Part shown: positions 63,890-64,000 of the stretch, piece after piece
How the letters are laid out: every line of letters begins with the position of its first letter
Numbering within the stretch: the first letter of the stretch is position 1
Assembly: GCA_034008185.1 (NCBI GenBank)
Contig: CM067081.1
Location: forward strand, 84,836,765-84,900,764
Length of the DNA: 64,000 bases
Source: Gorsachius magnificus
Taxonomy: Eukaryota; Chordata; Aves; Pelecaniformes; Ardeidae
Reading direction: 5' to 3'
Translations under genes and position numbers: made by a program
The notes under the pieces: model-generated
The model's database searches: none
What the model was told of the DNA's origin: nothing
The model's input: only the letters and a program-made list of their open reading frames with translations

Positions 63890-64000
63890 TCACTGTACTG
63901 GGTTTACATGGCAAGGTTTTGGTAGCAGGCAGGCTGCAGGGGCAACTCCTCTGAGAAGACACCAGAAGCTGCCCCCATGTCCAGTAGAGCCAATGCCAGT
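63890..64000 (+). mobile_element. Start of an avian retroelement-like repeat, cut by the window edge
   Basis: The run from 'ctgtactgggtttacatggcaaggttttggtagc' through 'agaagctgcccccatgtcca' and 'agagccaatgccag' matches, from memory, the start of a repeat that is abundant in bird genomes. I cannot say from memory whether it is an ERV LTR or the 5' region of a LINE. Only about 110 bases are visible, so orientation and family are tentative. Confidence 0.5.

Noticed and set aside
1..64000. tRNA, rRNA, small nuclear RNA genes or mitochondrial insertions
   Set aside because: No A/B-box pairs, snRNA cores or recognisable mitochondrial coding stretches were seen by eye. A tRNAscan/Infernal run would be decisive.
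1..64000. CRISPR arrays, operons or phage-type systems
   Set aside because: There are no spaced direct repeats, no dense same-strand coding and no ribosome-binding-site pattern. The sequence is a vertebrate repeat landscape.

Overview
The window is vertebrate nuclear DNA, almost certainly from a bird. The evidence is the repeat content. Several truncated CR1 LINEs carry the avian 3' end: an ORF2 C-terminus, then a short 3' UTR, then the ATTCTATG-type octamer repeat. There are also two LTRs of a family I recognise from avian genomes, and the start of another avian retroelement-like repeat at the right edge. Nothing looks bacterial: there are no operons, no dense coding, no CRISPR array and no phage genes.

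I find no protein-coding gene that I can name. Apart from the CR1 frames, open frames are short, overlap one another on both strands and resemble no family I recognise. The window is best read as intergenic DNA or the inside of a very large intron.

Layout: 1-891 is AT-rich unique DNA with a 33-bp tandem duplication. A solo LTR on the plus strand (892-1419) is flanked by a 5-bp duplication. Unique DNA follows to 9340, including a weak candidate exon on the minus strand (4927-5350). A minus-strand CR1 lies at 9341-9872. Two old CR1 3' ends face each other tail to tail near 17.8-18.2 kb. Long unique DNA follows to 33.5 kb. A plus-strand CR1 (33515-33990) ends in an unusual inverted array of its own 3' octamers. 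A strong short hairpin lies at 37757-37809. The best preserved CR1 (minus strand, 40685-41430) still has an open ORF2 C-terminus. A second, minus-strand LTR (43633-44201) sits beside a GC-richer block with an unassigned 145-codon frame and a poly(A) signal. Two old CR1 fragments lie near 46.6 and 49.3 kb, a short young CR1 3' end lies at 53290-53499, and a retroelement-like end begins at about 63890 and runs off the window.

The recognisable features are unlinked insertions of retroelements. They do not form a pathway. The rest may include regulatory DNA: some AT-rich stretches look like conserved non-coding DNA, but only alignment could show it. I found no convincing new biological system. 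The items worth checking are the CR1 octamer palindrome, the 37.76-kb hairpin, the unassigned frame at 44.5-45.0 kb and the candidate exon.
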